Notes under the pieces: model-generated
The model's database searches: none
Told to the model about the DNA's origin: nothing
The model's input: only the letters and a program-made list of their open reading frames with translations
NCBI GenBank assembly: GCA_006844605.1
Contig: SPJN01000015.1
Span: forward strand, 24,251 to 88,250
From: Hyphomicrobiales bacterium
Lineage (GTDB): Bacteria; Pseudomonadota; Alphaproteobacteria; SPJN01
Direction: 5' to 3'
Length of the DNA: 64,000 bases
Part shown: positions 21,514-30,015 of the stretch, piece after piece
Position numbering within the stretch: the first letter of the stretch is position 1
Layout: each line of letters opens with the position of its first letter
Program-made: the position numbers and the translations under genes

Positions 21514-22449
21514 ATGAGCCTGACCGCTGACCGACCCGTAGGGGCCGAAGACCAAGAGGACCCGTCTTCTAGACGCACGCCACAGCCCGGACTGTGGCAA
21601 CGATTGCGGCAGAAATTAAGCCGCAATGGCCGGAATGAGGCCACCCTCGCTGAAAACTTCGATGACATTATCGACGATCACCATGAGATCCGCGATGCGT
21701 TAAGCGCAACCGAACGGGCCATGTTGACTAATATTTTGACCGTGCGTGAAACACGCGTCGAAGATGTGATGGTGCCCCGCGCCGATATTGTCGCGCTTGA
21801 TAAAGACGCGCCGATCATGGATGTGGTCACGCATTTTCGCGAAGCTGCCCATTCACGTTTGCCGCTATACCGTGAAACAACAGACGACATCATGGGCATG
21901 GTCCATATCAAGGACCTGCTGTATTGGTGGGAGGCCAGCTTGAAAGGCGAAGCGCCGGGCAAGGATTTTTCCTTACGCTCAATCATGCGGCCTGTTCTGT
22001 TTGTACCCCCGTCAATGCCGGTGATGGACCTGTTTCTGAAGATGCAGGCCACCCGCATTCACATGGCGATTGTTATTGATGAATTTGGCGGCACAGATGG
22101 TCTGGCGACCATTGAAGATCTGGTTGAAGAAATCGTCGGGGAAATTCTGGACGAACATGAATCCGAAGGCCCCGTTATGACGGCCTTGTCTGACGGCAGT
22201 TTTGATGCCGACGCAAGGGTTGAAATTGACGACCTGGAAAATGCCATCGGGTTAAGTTTGGTGGATGATGATGAAGACATCGACACAATCGGCGGGCTGG
22301 TCGTCGCGCTGGCCGGGCGTGTTCCCCAACAGGGGGAACTTGTGCGCCACCCCGCAGGGATAGAGCTTGAAATCTCTGCCGCTGACCCGCGCCGCATTCG
22401 CCGCGTCGTGATCCGTCGCCATCACAAATCCAAACCGCCCGCCGTATAA
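21514..22449 (+). CDS. corC: CBS-domain protein, CorC/HlyC family
   Basis: 311 residues. Two CBS domains (about 75-200), the first around VEDVMVPRADIVALDKDAPI, then a C-terminal CorC/HlyC domain (about 215-300) with IGGLVVALAGRVPQQGE. There is no DUF21 membrane domain, so this is the short soluble form found in ybeY-corC-lnt clusters. The family is associated with magnesium/cobalt efflux, but the direct role of the short form is uncertain. It begins 45 bases after ybeY. Confidence 0.9.
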   Translation: MSLTADRPVGAEDQEDPSSRRTPQPGLWQRLRQKLSRNGRNEATLAENFDDIIDDHHEIRDALSATERAMLTNILTVRETRVEDVMVPRADIVALDKDAPIMDVVTHFREAAHSRLPLYRETTDDIMGMVHIKDLLYWWEASLKGEAPGKDFSLRSIMRPVLFVPPSMPVMDLFLKMQATRIHMAIVIDEFGGTDGLATIEDLVEEIVGEILDEHESEGPVMTALSDGSFDADARVEIDDLENAIGLSLVDDDEDIDTIGGLVVALAGRVPQQGELVRHPAGIELEISAADPRRIRRVVIRRHHKSKPPAV

Positions 22450-22508
22450 ACGGGCCGCTGCCACATTATTGCCGCCAGCATCGACCATGCTGGCCCCAAT
22501 ACATATAA

Positions 22509-22531
22509 GCACGCACACACGCACGCACACG
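22509..22531. repeat. Short (CA)/(CACG) simple-sequence tract
   Basis: Alternating CAC and GCA units run for 23 bases in the gap between corC and lnt, about 30 bases before the preferred lnt start. It may vary in length by slippage and so alter spacing upstream of lnt; no promoter was seen overlapping it. Confidence 0.5.
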
Positions 22532-22558
22532 GTTTACCAGCTGACAGGGTTTGCCCGC

Positions 22559-24196
22559 ATGGATTTACAGTTCAAGGACAGAAGTTTTGGCCGCGGGTTG
22601 ACCCACGGCATCTTTGCCTTGCTGGCCGGGGCAATCGGGGGGCTGGCGCAGGCCCCGACATCGTGGTGGGGCGTGTTGTTTGTCAGCCTGCCCTTGCTTG
22701 TCTGGTTGCTGGATCAGGCCCATCGCGAATGCGCGGCAGGACGCAGAATGCGCGCCTTCTTTGCCATCGGCTGGTGGTGGGGCTTTGGCTATTTAGGCAG
22801 CTCCCTTTGGTGGGTCGGCAACGCATTATTGGTTGATGCTGAACAGTTCGCGTGGGCATTGCCCTTTGCGATGGTGGGTTTACCCGCCGGACTGGCGCTG
22901 TTTTACGGACTGGGCACTTTGGCGGCACTTTATTTCTGGCGCGCCGATACGGCCGCAGACAGTCATGACCTTGGCGGACAGGCGGGGGCCCCGTTTTCCC
23001 GCAAACGCCTGATCGGGCTAGCCGTTGGCTTTGCATTGGCGGATTGGGTACGCGGCCACATCCTGACGGGCTTTCCCTGGAACAGCCTGTATCAAAGTTT
23101 GGGCGGCACAGACCAGATGATGCAGTTCGCCAGCATTGGCGGGCCATGGGCCTTGGGCTTTTTGATTACGCTTGCGGCGCTGATGCCCGCCACGCTGTTT
23201 GGCCGGTCCCTTGCCAGTCGCCCCACAATCATCGCGGCGCTAGTGGGATTGATGATAACAGGCGGGCTGTTCGCCTATGGCACATGGCGGCTTAACCACG
23301 CCACGCTTCAAGACAGCGGCGTCACGGTTCATATCGTGCAGCCCAATATCGCCCAACGGGACAAGTGGAACCGCGCCTTGCTGCCACAACATATGGAAAC
23401 ATTGCTGACGCTGTCAGCACCGCCGCCTGACCCGCGCTCCACGATTGTCATCTGGCCGGAAGTTGCCGTCCCCTATGACCTAACGAATGAACCGGGCCTG
23501 CGCGCCGAAATTGGCGAAACCATCGGTTTGGGCAATCTGTTGATTACCGGTGCATTTGAATTTGACCGCATCCCCGGCGCGGCAACCGACATTTATAATG
23601 GCATCAGCATTTTGGATGGCACGGGCCGGATCATCGACACCTATCGCAAACATCATCTTGTCCCCTTTGGTGAATATCTGCCGCTGAAAGCCGTCCTGAG
23701 CGCAATCGGTCTAAAAAAACTGACCGAAGGGATCGGCGACCTTGCCGCCGGGCACGGCCCCCAAACACTGGCACTGCAAACCGGTGACGGACGCGCCATC
23801 CCCGCATTTGGCCCACAAATTTGTTACGAAGCTATTTTTCCCCATCAACAGACCGCCGCCAATGGCCCAAGACCGCAATGGCTGGTCAATGTCACCAATG
23901 ATGCGTGGTATGGCGACACGCCCGGCCCACGGCAGCATTTAGTACAGGCACGTTTTCGCGCGATAGAACAGGGCCTGCCACTGGCCCGTGCTGCCAATAC
24001 AGGCATATCTGCATTGATCGATCCTTATGGTCGCATCATCGGTCAACATTCTCTTAACAATCAGGGTGTTATCACCGAACCGTTACCCACCGCCTTGTCA
24101 GTAACGATTTATGCGCGGGTGGGCGACAGTCTGTTTTGGCTTCTATTGGTGCTGGGCGGCTTGTCAGCCGCTAAATGGCAACGCCGCGCCACCTGA
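22559..24196 (+). CDS. lnt: Apolipoprotein N-acyltransferase
   Basis: 545 residues from the ATG at 22559; an upstream frame to 22469 encodes a His/Thr-rich stretch from a simple repeat and is unlikely to be translated. Lnt adds the third acyl chain to lipoproteins at the periplasmic face of the inner membrane. About six N-terminal membrane segments precede a nitrilase-like domain with the catalytic Glu in WPEVAVPY, Lys in RKHHLVPFGEYLP and Cys in QICYEAIFP. TNDAWYGDT and ANTGISALIDPYGRI are further family motifs. Confidence 0.94.
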   Translation: MDLQFKDRSFGRGLTHGIFALLAGAIGGLAQAPTSWWGVLFVSLPLLVWLLDQAHRECAAGRRMRAFFAIGWWWGFGYLGSSLWWVGNALLVDAEQFAWALPFAMVGLPAGLALFYGLGTLAALYFWRADTAADSHDLGGQAGAPFSRKRLIGLAVGFALADWVRGHILTGFPWNSLYQSLGGTDQMMQFASIGGPWALGFLITLAALMPATLFGRSLASRPTIIAALVGLMITGGLFAYGTWRLNHATLQDSGVTVHIVQPNIAQRDKWNRALLPQHMETLLTLSAPPPDPRSTIVIWPEVAVPYDLTNEPGLRAEIGETIGLGNLLITGAFEFDRIPGAATDIYNGISILDGTGRIIDTYRKHHLVPFGEYLPLKAVLSAIGLKKLTEGIGDLAAGHGPQTLALQTGDGRAIPAFGPQICYEAIFPHQQTAANGPRPQWLVNVTNDAWYGDTPGPRQHLVQARFRAIEQGLPLARAANTGISALIDPYGRIIGQHSLNNQGVITEPLPTALSVTIYARVGDSLFWLLLVLGGLSAAKWQRRAT

Positions 24197-24262
24197 TCCA
24201 TAACCGACGTTACACCGTACAATTTGTGCGACCGTTTGCACGACATGTGAGCAATTACATAT

Positions 24263-24290
24263 TTGCAATGTGCGCATACATTTGTATAGA
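24263..24290 (+). promoter_or_regulatory. Candidate promoter of the XRE regulator gene
   Basis: TTGCAA (24263-24268) and TATAGA (24285-24290) are separated by 16 bases, giving a leader of about 60 bases before the TTG start. Just upstream, GTGC and GCAC form a small inverted repeat (24226-24241) that could be an operator. Confidence 0.5.
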
Positions 24291-24356
24291 TTGCGCCTTA
24301 GGGTGAGCGCACGGCAATTATGGCCGTTTTAGTTTTGTGTATGTGAGGACAAAACC

Positions 24357-24785
24357 TTGGTTCAAAAGACCCCCAATCCTGTAGATGTTCATGTCGGCTC
24401 CCGGATGCGTATGCGCCGGATGTTGATCGGCATGAGCCAAGAAGCGCTTGGCAATGCCCTTGGTTTGACCTTCCAGCAGGTTCAGAAATATGAAAAGGGC
24501 GCAAACCGCATCGGTGCCAGCCGCCTTTACCACATCGCAAAAATTCTTGACGTCAATATCAGCTTCTTTTTTGAAGACATGGCTGACAATCTGGCCGCCG
24601 GCCCCAAACATGGCGGCGGCTTTGCCGCAGCGGACGAACAATCAGGCTATGTCGTTGATTTTCTGCAAAGCACCGATGGCGTTGCATTGATGAGCGCCTA
24701 TGTGAAGATCAAGGATGCCGCCATTCGCCGCCGCATTCTTGAATTGGTGCGCACATTGGCAAACGAACCTGTTGACGACGAATAA
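24357..24785 (+). CDS. Small XRE-family helix-turn-helix regulator
   Basis: 142 residues. The HTH (about 15-70) reads GSRMRMRRMLIGMSQEALGNALGLTFQQVQKYEKGANRIGASRL in two halves, the version widespread in Alphaproteobacteria as a chromosomal SinR-like regulator. The C-terminal part is a short, probably dimerising helix region. The start is a TTG with GAGG 8 bases upstream; no ATG lies before the HTH. A promoter of its own is visible. Targets are unknown; it sits between lnt and metK. Confidence 0.88.
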   Translation: MVQKTPNPVDVHVGSRMRMRRMLIGMSQEALGNALGLTFQQVQKYEKGANRIGASRLYHIAKILDVNISFFFEDMADNLAAGPKHGGGFAAADEQSGYVVDFLQSTDGVALMSAYVKIKDAAIRRRILELVRTLANEPVDDE

Positions 24786-24832
24786 AATTCATGTGGCCCC
24801 GGCCTGCGTTAAAGTTCAGCTGATTGCCGTGG

Positions 24833-24888
24833 TTGCCTGACCTTGTTTGCCTGACCTTGTGTGCTTGACCTTGTGTGCTTGACCTTGG
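24833..24888. repeat. Four tandem 14-bp repeats upstream of metK
   Basis: Four contiguous 14-base units of the form (T/G)TGC(C/T)TGACCTTG(T/G), at 24833, 24847, 24861 and 24875. Units 1-2 and 3-4 are near identical. The last units contain TTGACC, which can act as a -35 box. The 14-base period is not a whole number of helical turns. Confidence 0.85.
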
Positions 24889-24908
24889 GGGCGCTTCCCG
24901 TCTAATAA
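24879..24908 (+). promoter_or_regulatory. Candidate metK promoter
   Basis: TTGACC (24879-24884), inside the fourth tandem repeat, and TAATAA (24903-24908) are 18 bases apart. Transcription would start near 24915, leaving a leader of about 65 bases containing a small hairpin (CTCGGC/GCCGGG near 24923-24940). Confidence 0.5.
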
Positions 24909-24981
24909 ACGGCATGTTTTTGCTCGGCCTATCCGCCGGGTGCATCTCTATTGATTTCCGTCTTTTGGAAGGACAAGTTTC

Positions 24982-26151
24982 GTGGCTCGCAGCGACTATC
25001 TCTTTACCAGTGAATCTGTTTCCGAAGGTCATCCCGATAAGGTATGCGACCGCATCTCCGATCGCATTGTTGACCTTTATCTGGCTGCTGACCCCTATGC
25101 GCGCGTCGCTGTCGAAACCCTGACAACCACAAACCGCATTGTACTGGCCGGTGAAACCCGCTGTGCGCAGGACATCAGCCACGCCCAGCTTGAAGAAGCT
25201 GCCCGCGAAGCGGTCAAGGCAATCGGCTATGAACAAGACGGCTTCCACTGGAAGAACGCTGACGTCAGCGTCTATGTTCACGGCCAGTCCGCCCATATCG
25301 CACAGGGTGTTGATGCGGAAGGCAACAAGGATGAAGGCGCAGGCGATCAGGGCATCATGTTTGGGTATGCCTGCCGCGAAACCGATGTGCTGATGCCGGC
25401 ACCGATCACCTATTCCCACCGTATTTTGCAGGCAATGGCTGCGGACCGCCACAATGGCACGCGCCCTGAATTTCAGCCCGATGCCAAAAGTCAGGTCACA
25501 TTGGCATATAAGGATGGCAAGCCCGTCGGCGCGACATCCGTCGTCGTCTCCACCCAACATACTGATGGGTTGGATCAGGCACAGATCCGCGAATTGGTGC
25601 GGCCCTATGTTGAATCCGTCCTGCCTGATGGCTGGATGTGCCCTGAAGAAGATTTCTACGTCAACCCGACAGGCACTTTCGTCATTGGTGGCCCCGATGG
25701 CGATGCCGGCCTGACCGGCCGTAAGATCATTGTCGATACCTATGGCGGCGCAGCCCCCCATGGTGGCGGCGCATTTTCCGGCAAGGACCCGACCAAGGTT
25801 GACCGGTCAGCCGCCTATGCCTCGCGCTATCTTGCCAAGAATATCGTGGCTGCCGAATTGGCTGAAAAATGCACAATCCAGTTGTCCTATGCAATTGGCG
25901 TGTCCAAGCCACTGTCCATCTATGTGGATACAGCAGGCACCGGATCGGTTGACGAAACCAAGCTGGAAAAAGCAGTTGAAGAGGTCATGGACCTTAGCCC
26001 CCGCGGCATTCGTGAGCATTTGGGCCTGAACAAGCCAATCTATGAAGACAGCGCCGCCTATGGCCATTTTGGCCGGACACCGACGGATGCTGGCGCGTTT
26101 TCTTGGGAACGCACCGACCTGATTGAGGCACTGAAGGGCGCTCTCAGCTAG
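24982..26151 (+). CDS. metK: S-adenosylmethionine synthase
   Basis: 389 residues. Makes SAM from methionine and ATP. Family motifs are clear: [12 protein letters not shown] near the N-terminus, [10 protein letters not shown] (the ATP-binding GAGDQG), and [16 protein letters not shown] (the phosphate-binding loop). The start is a GTG with GGAAGGA at the right distance. The product supplies the methyl donor used by TrmB, encoded next, and by MiaB. Confidence 0.97.
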   Translation: MARSDYLFTSESVSEGHPDKVCDRISDRIVDLYLAADPYARVAVETLTTTNRIVLAGETRCAQDISHAQLEEAAREAVKAIGYEQDGFHWKNADVSVYVHGQSAHIAQGVDAEGNKDEGAGDQGIMFGYACRETDVLMPAPITYSHRILQAMAADRHNGTRPEFQPDAKSQVTLAYKDGKPVGATSVVVSTQHTDGLDQAQIRELVRPYVESVLPDGWMCPEEDFYVNPTGTFVIGGPDGDAGLTGRKIIVDTYGGAAPHGGGAFSGKDPTKVDRSAAYASRYLAKNIVAAELAEKCTIQLSYAIGVSKPLSIYVDTAGTGSVDETKLEKAVEEVMDLSPRGIREHLGLNKPIYEDSAAYGHFGRTPTDAGAFSWERTDLIEALKGALS

Positions 26152-26192
26152 GGCATTGGCCCCGATCAAGGCCCACAATTAGGCAAGCCACC

Positions 26193-26903
26193 ATGTCTGA
26201 CAAGCCGAAAGGCCCGCCGTTCAAGCCGAAACGCCTTTATGGGCGGCGCAAAGGCCATCCCCTGTCTGACTATCAGGCCGGGCTGATTGACGCTCTGATG
26301 CCAAAACTGGCGGTCAACGTAGATGGCCCTGTTGATCTCGCCGATTTGTTTGATAGCCCCGGGCCCCTGCGCCTTGAAATTGGTTTCGGTGGCGGCGAAC
26401 ATCTGTGCCACCGCGCCGCTGCCCTGCCCGATTGGAACTTCATCGGGGTAGAGCCGTTTGAAAACGGCATGGCCAAATGTCTGGCCGGAGTGGATCGCAA
26501 CGGGCTGAAAAATGTTCGCCTGTTAATGGATGACGCCCGCTTTTTGCTTGATCAGTTGCCCACCGCCAGCGTGGATCATATTGATCTGTTGTACCCCGAC
26601 CCTTGGCCAAAATTGCGCCATAACAAGCGGCGCTTCGTCAATCAGGGCAATTTGGACGAAATCGCGCGGGTGTTGAAACCGGGCGGCAAATTCTGCTTTG
26701 CATCCGACATTCCGTCCTATGTGGATTGGACGCTTGATCATTTGCGCCGCCATCCGGGCTTTGCCTGGCAGGCCAGCTCTGCCGCGGATTGGCGCACACC
26801 CTATGATGGCTGGCTCAGCACGCGTTATGAGCAGAAGGCCATTCGTGAGGGTCGCACACCCCACTATCTGACATTTGTCCGGCTCAACCAACCAGGCGAT
26901 TGA
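26193..26903 (+). CDS. trmB: tRNA (guanine-N7-)-methyltransferase
   Basis: 236 residues. Methylates G46 of tRNA. The SAM-binding motif LEIGFGGGEHL and the catalytic/RNA-binding segment YPDPWPKLRHNKRRFVNQ are diagnostic. The N-terminal 45 residues are basic and Pro-rich (KPKGPPFKPKRLYGRRKG), suited to tRNA binding. It follows metK by 41 bases, probably in one transcript. Confidence 0.95.
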   Translation: MSDKPKGPPFKPKRLYGRRKGHPLSDYQAGLIDALMPKLAVNVDGPVDLADLFDSPGPLRLEIGFGGGEHLCHRAAALPDWNFIGVEPFENGMAKCLAGVDRNGLKNVRLLMDDARFLLDQLPTASVDHIDLLYPDPWPKLRHNKRRFVNQGNLDEIARVLKPGGKFCFASDIPSYVDWTLDHLRRHPGFAWQASSAADWRTPYDGWLSTRYEQKAIREGRTPHYLTFVRLNQPGD

Positions 26904-26960
26904 GCCGCGCGCAACGAAATCTACACCCTGTTTCCAGACATTTTCGCGCACCTAAGCCTC

Positions 26961-26989
26961 TTGTAATCTCTGCCAATAAGTCGTACATA
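26961..26989 (+). promoter_or_regulatory. Candidate promoter of the rimP-nusA-infB operon
   Basis: TTGTAA (26961-26966) and TACATA (26984-26989) with a 17-base spacer. The predicted start near 26996 lies just upstream of two hairpins that precede rimP. Confidence 0.5.
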
Positions 26990-27025
26990 TCCCCTCACAT
27001 ACCAGCTTTATGCTGGGCTTAGGCA

Positions 27026-27052
27026 GCGGGCCTCAGCGAGGCCCGCTTTTTT
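27026..27052 (+). terminator. Intrinsic terminator in the rimP leader (possible attenuator)
   Basis: GCGGGCCT (27026-27033) pairs with AGGCCCGC (27039-27046) around a 5-base loop, followed by six T. A smaller hairpin CCAGC/GCTGG (27002-27016) precedes it. Only 23 bases separate the T run from the rimP ATG, too few for a promoter, so operon transcripts must read through it, unless a start lies further in. Confidence 0.75.
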
Positions 27053-27075
27053 ATTACGGGAAGCAAACTGTCTGA

Positions 27076-27588
27076 ATGGCAAAACGCACCGCACTTGATG
27101 ATGAGCTTGAAGCGCTCCTAACGCCGACCATCGAAGCCATGGGCTTTGAAGTTATCCGCGTGCGCCTGCTGGGGAACAGCCCGCAGATCTTGCAAATCAT
27201 GGCCGAACGGCCCGACGGCACAATCAGCGTCGATGAGTGCGCCAACATTTCCCGCGCCGTATCTGCCGTGCTTGACGTGGAAGACCCCGTCAGCGGCAAC
27301 TATACGCTTGAGGTCAGCTCACCGGGGATCGACCGGCCCCTGACCCGCCTAAAGGATTTCGATCGGTTTGATGGCCTGGAAGCCAAAATCGAATTGAAAC
27401 AAGCCGTCGATGGACAGCGCCGTTTTCGTGGCCGTCTGGACGGGGTTGAAGGTGACGAGGTGCGCCTTGTAACCGAACAAGGAATTTTGGGCTTTGCCCT
27501 TGAGATGATCGATCAGGCCAAATTGGTCATGAACGATGAACTGTTAAAAATGGCTGGGGCGTCGCAATCAGACGCCGATAGTCAATAA
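27076..27588 (+). CDS. rimP: Ribosome maturation factor RimP
   Basis: 170 residues. Assists 30S subunit assembly. The N-terminal domain includes LTPTIEAMGFEVIRVRLLG and SVDECANISRAVSAVLDVEDPVSGNYTLEVSSPGIDRPL in parts, with the family's SSPGIDRPL motif. The C-terminal SH3-like domain follows. It is the first gene of the operon and sits directly behind a leader terminator; nusA follows after 16 bases. Confidence 0.95.
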   Translation: MAKRTALDDELEALLTPTIEAMGFEVIRVRLLGNSPQILQIMAERPDGTISVDECANISRAVSAVLDVEDPVSGNYTLEVSSPGIDRPLTRLKDFDRFDGLEAKIELKQAVDGQRRFRGRLDGVEGDEVRLVTEQGILGFALEMIDQAKLVMNDELLKMAGASQSDADSQ

Positions 27589-27604
27589 ATTAGGGACGAC
27601 CGCT

Positions 27605-29281
27605 ATGGCAGTCAGCGCAAATAAGCTGGAGCTACTTCAGATCGCCGACCTTCTGGCTGATGAAAAAGGCATTGATAAAGAAATCGTCATCGAGGCGATG
27701 GAAGAGGCCATTCAAAAGGCTGCTCGTGGCCGTTACGGCGCCGAGAATGATATCGTTGCCCAGATTGATCGTGCAACCGGTGAAAGCAGCCTGTTCCGTC
27801 AGCGTGCCGTGGTCGAAGAAGTAGAAAACGATCATCATGAATTGTTGTTGGCTGACGCCAAACGACTGGACGCCGAAATCGAACTTGGCGACTTTCTGCG
27901 TGAACCGTTGCCCCCTATCGAATTTGGCCGTATTGCCGCCCAGACCGCCAAGCAGGTCATTGTGCAAAAGGTCCGCGATGCTGAGCGTGAGCGCCAGTAT
28001 GGAGAATTCAAAGACCGCGTTGATGAAATCATCTCAGGCGTTGTGAAGCGCGTTGAATATGGCAATGTGATCATTGATCTTGGCCGTGCCGAAGGCATTA
28101 TGCGCCGCGACCAAATCCTGCCGCGTGAAACCTTCCGCGTTGGTGACCGCGTGCGCTGCTATATCTATGATGTGCGCCGCGAACAGCGTGGCCCGCAAAT
28201 CTTCCTAAGCCGGACCCATGAAAACTTCATGGTGCATCTGTTCGCGCAGGAAGTCCCCGAAATCTATGATGGTGTCATAGAAATCCGCGCCGTCGCCCGT
28301 GATCCGGGCAGCCGTGCGAAAATCGCCGTCTTCTCCAATGATAGTTCCATCGACCCTGTCGGCGCTTGCGTCGGGATGCGCGGTAGCCGCGTGCAGGCCG
28401 TCGTGAACGAACTTCAGGGCGAAAAGATCGACATCATTCCGCACACCGAAGACATTGCCAGCTTTATCGTGTCTGCATTGCAGCCCGCCACAGTCGTTAA
28501 GGTGGTGATGGATGAAGATGCCGGCAAAATTGAAGTTGTCGTCCCCGATGATCAATTGTCTTTGGCAATCGGTCGCCGTGGCCAAAATGTGCGCCTTGCC
28601 TCTCAACTTTCCGGTTGGGACATAGACATTCTGACCGAAGAAGAAGAAAGCGCCCGCCGTCAGGAAGAGTTTGCACAGCGCACCGCCCTGTTCACCGCTG
28701 CGCTTGATGTGGATGAACTGGTGGCACAGCTGTTGGCGTCAGAAGGCTTCACCTCCATGGAAGAAATTGCCTATGTGGAGATTGAAGAGCTGACCGACAT
28801 TGAAGGCTTTGACGACGACACTGCCGATGAATTACAGGCCCGTGCCCGCGATTATTTGGCCCGTCAGGAAGAAATTCTGGTCAACCAAGCCAAGGAACTT
28901 GGCGCACAGGAAGACCTGCTCGGCTTTGAAGGTCTGACGCCGAAAATGCTGGCAGCACTGGCCGAAGCTGAAATCCTGTCACTTGAAGATTTCGCAGGCT
29001 CCGTCGCTGATGAATTGATCGGTGGCGTTGACTTCATCAAGGGCGAGAAGATCAAGATCAAGGGTATCCTTGAAGGCTTTGACCTGACCGAACTTGATGC
29101 CAATCGTCTGATCATGACTGCCCGTTTGGTTGTTGGCTGGATCGACGAAATGCCTGATCTGGAGCCTGAAGTGGCCGAAGAAGGCGAAGATGAAGACATT
29201 ATTGCTGAAGCAGAAGGTGAAGAACTTGCTGCTGCGGTTTTTGATGGCCCGGCAACGGGTCAGCCCGAGGACGCGCGTTAA
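27605..29281 (+). CDS. nusA: Transcription termination/antitermination factor NusA
   Basis: 558 residues. N-terminal RNA polymerase-binding domain, S1 domain (about 135-200), KH domains (including SIDPVGACVGMRGSRVQAVVNEL and LAIGRRGQNVRLASQL), then two helix-hairpin-helix type acidic repeats (around 370-420 and 440-500) and an acidic tail. NusA binds elongating RNA polymerase and promotes pausing and hairpin termination. In Escherichia coli this operon is feedback-controlled by NusA, relevant to the terminator ahead of rimP. Confidence 0.96.
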   Translation: MAVSANKLELLQIADLLADEKGIDKEIVIEAMEEAIQKAARGRYGAENDIVAQIDRATGESSLFRQRAVVEEVENDHHELLLADAKRLDAEIELGDFLREPLPPIEFGRIAAQTAKQVIVQKVRDAERERQYGEFKDRVDEIISGVVKRVEYGNVIIDLGRAEGIMRRDQILPRETFRVGDRVRCYIYDVRREQRGPQIFLSRTHENFMVHLFAQEVPEIYDGVIEIRAVARDPGSRAKIAVFSNDSSIDPVGACVGMRGSRVQAVVNELQGEKIDIIPHTEDIASFIVSALQPATVVKVVMDEDAGKIEVVVPDDQLSLAIGRRGQNVRLASQLSGWDIDILTEEEESARRQEEFAQRTALFTAALDVDELVAQLLASEGFTSMEEIAYVEIEELTDIEGFDDDTADELQARARDYLARQEEILVNQAKELGAQEDLLGFEGLTPKMLAALAEAEILSLEDFAGSVADELIGGVDFIKGEKIKIKGILEGFDLTELDANRLIMTARLVVGWIDEMPDLEPEVAEEGEDEDIIAEAEGEELAAAVFDGPATGQPEDAR

Positions 29282-29317
29282 GCGCTCCTGAAGAACGATG
29301 AGGACACGGCACGTAAT

Positions 29318-30007
29318 ATGCGGGAACGGCGATGCATAGTCAGGCGACACTGTCTGACCGAAGATCGGCTGATCCGGTTCGTTGCAAGCCCCGATGGGGT
29401 TGTAACACCGGATCTGGCCGCGCGCCTGCCCGGCAGGGGTCTGTGGGTATCCGCTGACCGCAACGCTGTTCGTGAAGCTGCGGCCAAAAACCTGTTTTCC
29501 CGCGCTGCCAAATCATCGCTCACCCTACCCGCACAGGCCGATGGGCTTGACCAAGCTGCTGCCGCAGATGCCTTGGCCGATCAGGTCGGCAGCCTGTTGA
29601 AAAAGCAGGCATTGGGCGCTTTGGGCCTAACCAAACGTGGCGGAGAGCTGGTTCATGGCCGCATGCGGGTCGAAGAACGACTGAATAAAGGCCCGGTTGG
29701 TGCCCTGATTGAGGCTGCAGACGCCGCCGAAGATGGACGCCGCCAGGTACGTAACAAGCTGTTTGGCTTGGAAAAAGACGCTGACGTGGCCCACGCGCCC
29801 GTCATAAATAATTTCACTGTGGCAGAATTGAGCTTGGCACTGGGGGCGGAAAATGTGGTACATGCTGCCGTTAATCCCGGCAAGCTGTGCCGCAAACTGC
29901 GAAATGATACAGAAAAGCTGGTCAGCTATGACGCCGACATGGCAGGGACGGCACCAACGCCCCTTGCCAATCAGGCAGATGGCAACCGGGATGAGATAAG
30001 GAAGTAA
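29318..30007 (+). CDS. YlxR-like RNA-binding protein with C-terminal L7Ae-like domain
   Basis: 229 residues. The N-terminal YlxR/DUF448 domain shows [19 protein letters not shown] and [12 protein letters not shown] second domain (about 95-190) with [19 protein letters not shown] and HAPVINNF resembles the L7Ae/L30e RNA-binding fold. This two-domain form is normal in Alphaproteobacteria between nusA and infB and is presumed to act in transcription-translation machinery, but its exact role is not established. It lies 36 bases after nusA and 8 bases before infB. Confidence 0.9.
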   Translation: MRERRCIVRRHCLTEDRLIRFVASPDGVVTPDLAARLPGRGLWVSADRNAVREAAAKNLFSRAAKSSLTLPAQADGLDQAAAADALADQVGSLLKKQALGALGLTKRGGELVHGRMRVEERLNKGPVGALIEAADAAEDGRRQVRNKLFGLEKDADVAHAPVINNFTVAELSLALGAENVVHAAVNPGKLCRKLRNDTEKLVSYDADMAGTAPTPLANQADGNRDEIRK

Positions 30008-30015
30008 GGACGGAC

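Noticed and set aside
24901..24981. SAM-sensing riboswitch ahead of metK
   Set aside because: Only one small hairpin is visible and the conserved core sequences of SAM-I, SAM-II or SAM/SAH riboswitches were not found.
24709..25761. 350-residue open frame antisense to metK
   Set aside because: It lies opposite a highly conserved gene, is rich in residues expected from the reversed codon pattern, and has no ribosome-binding site or family similarity.
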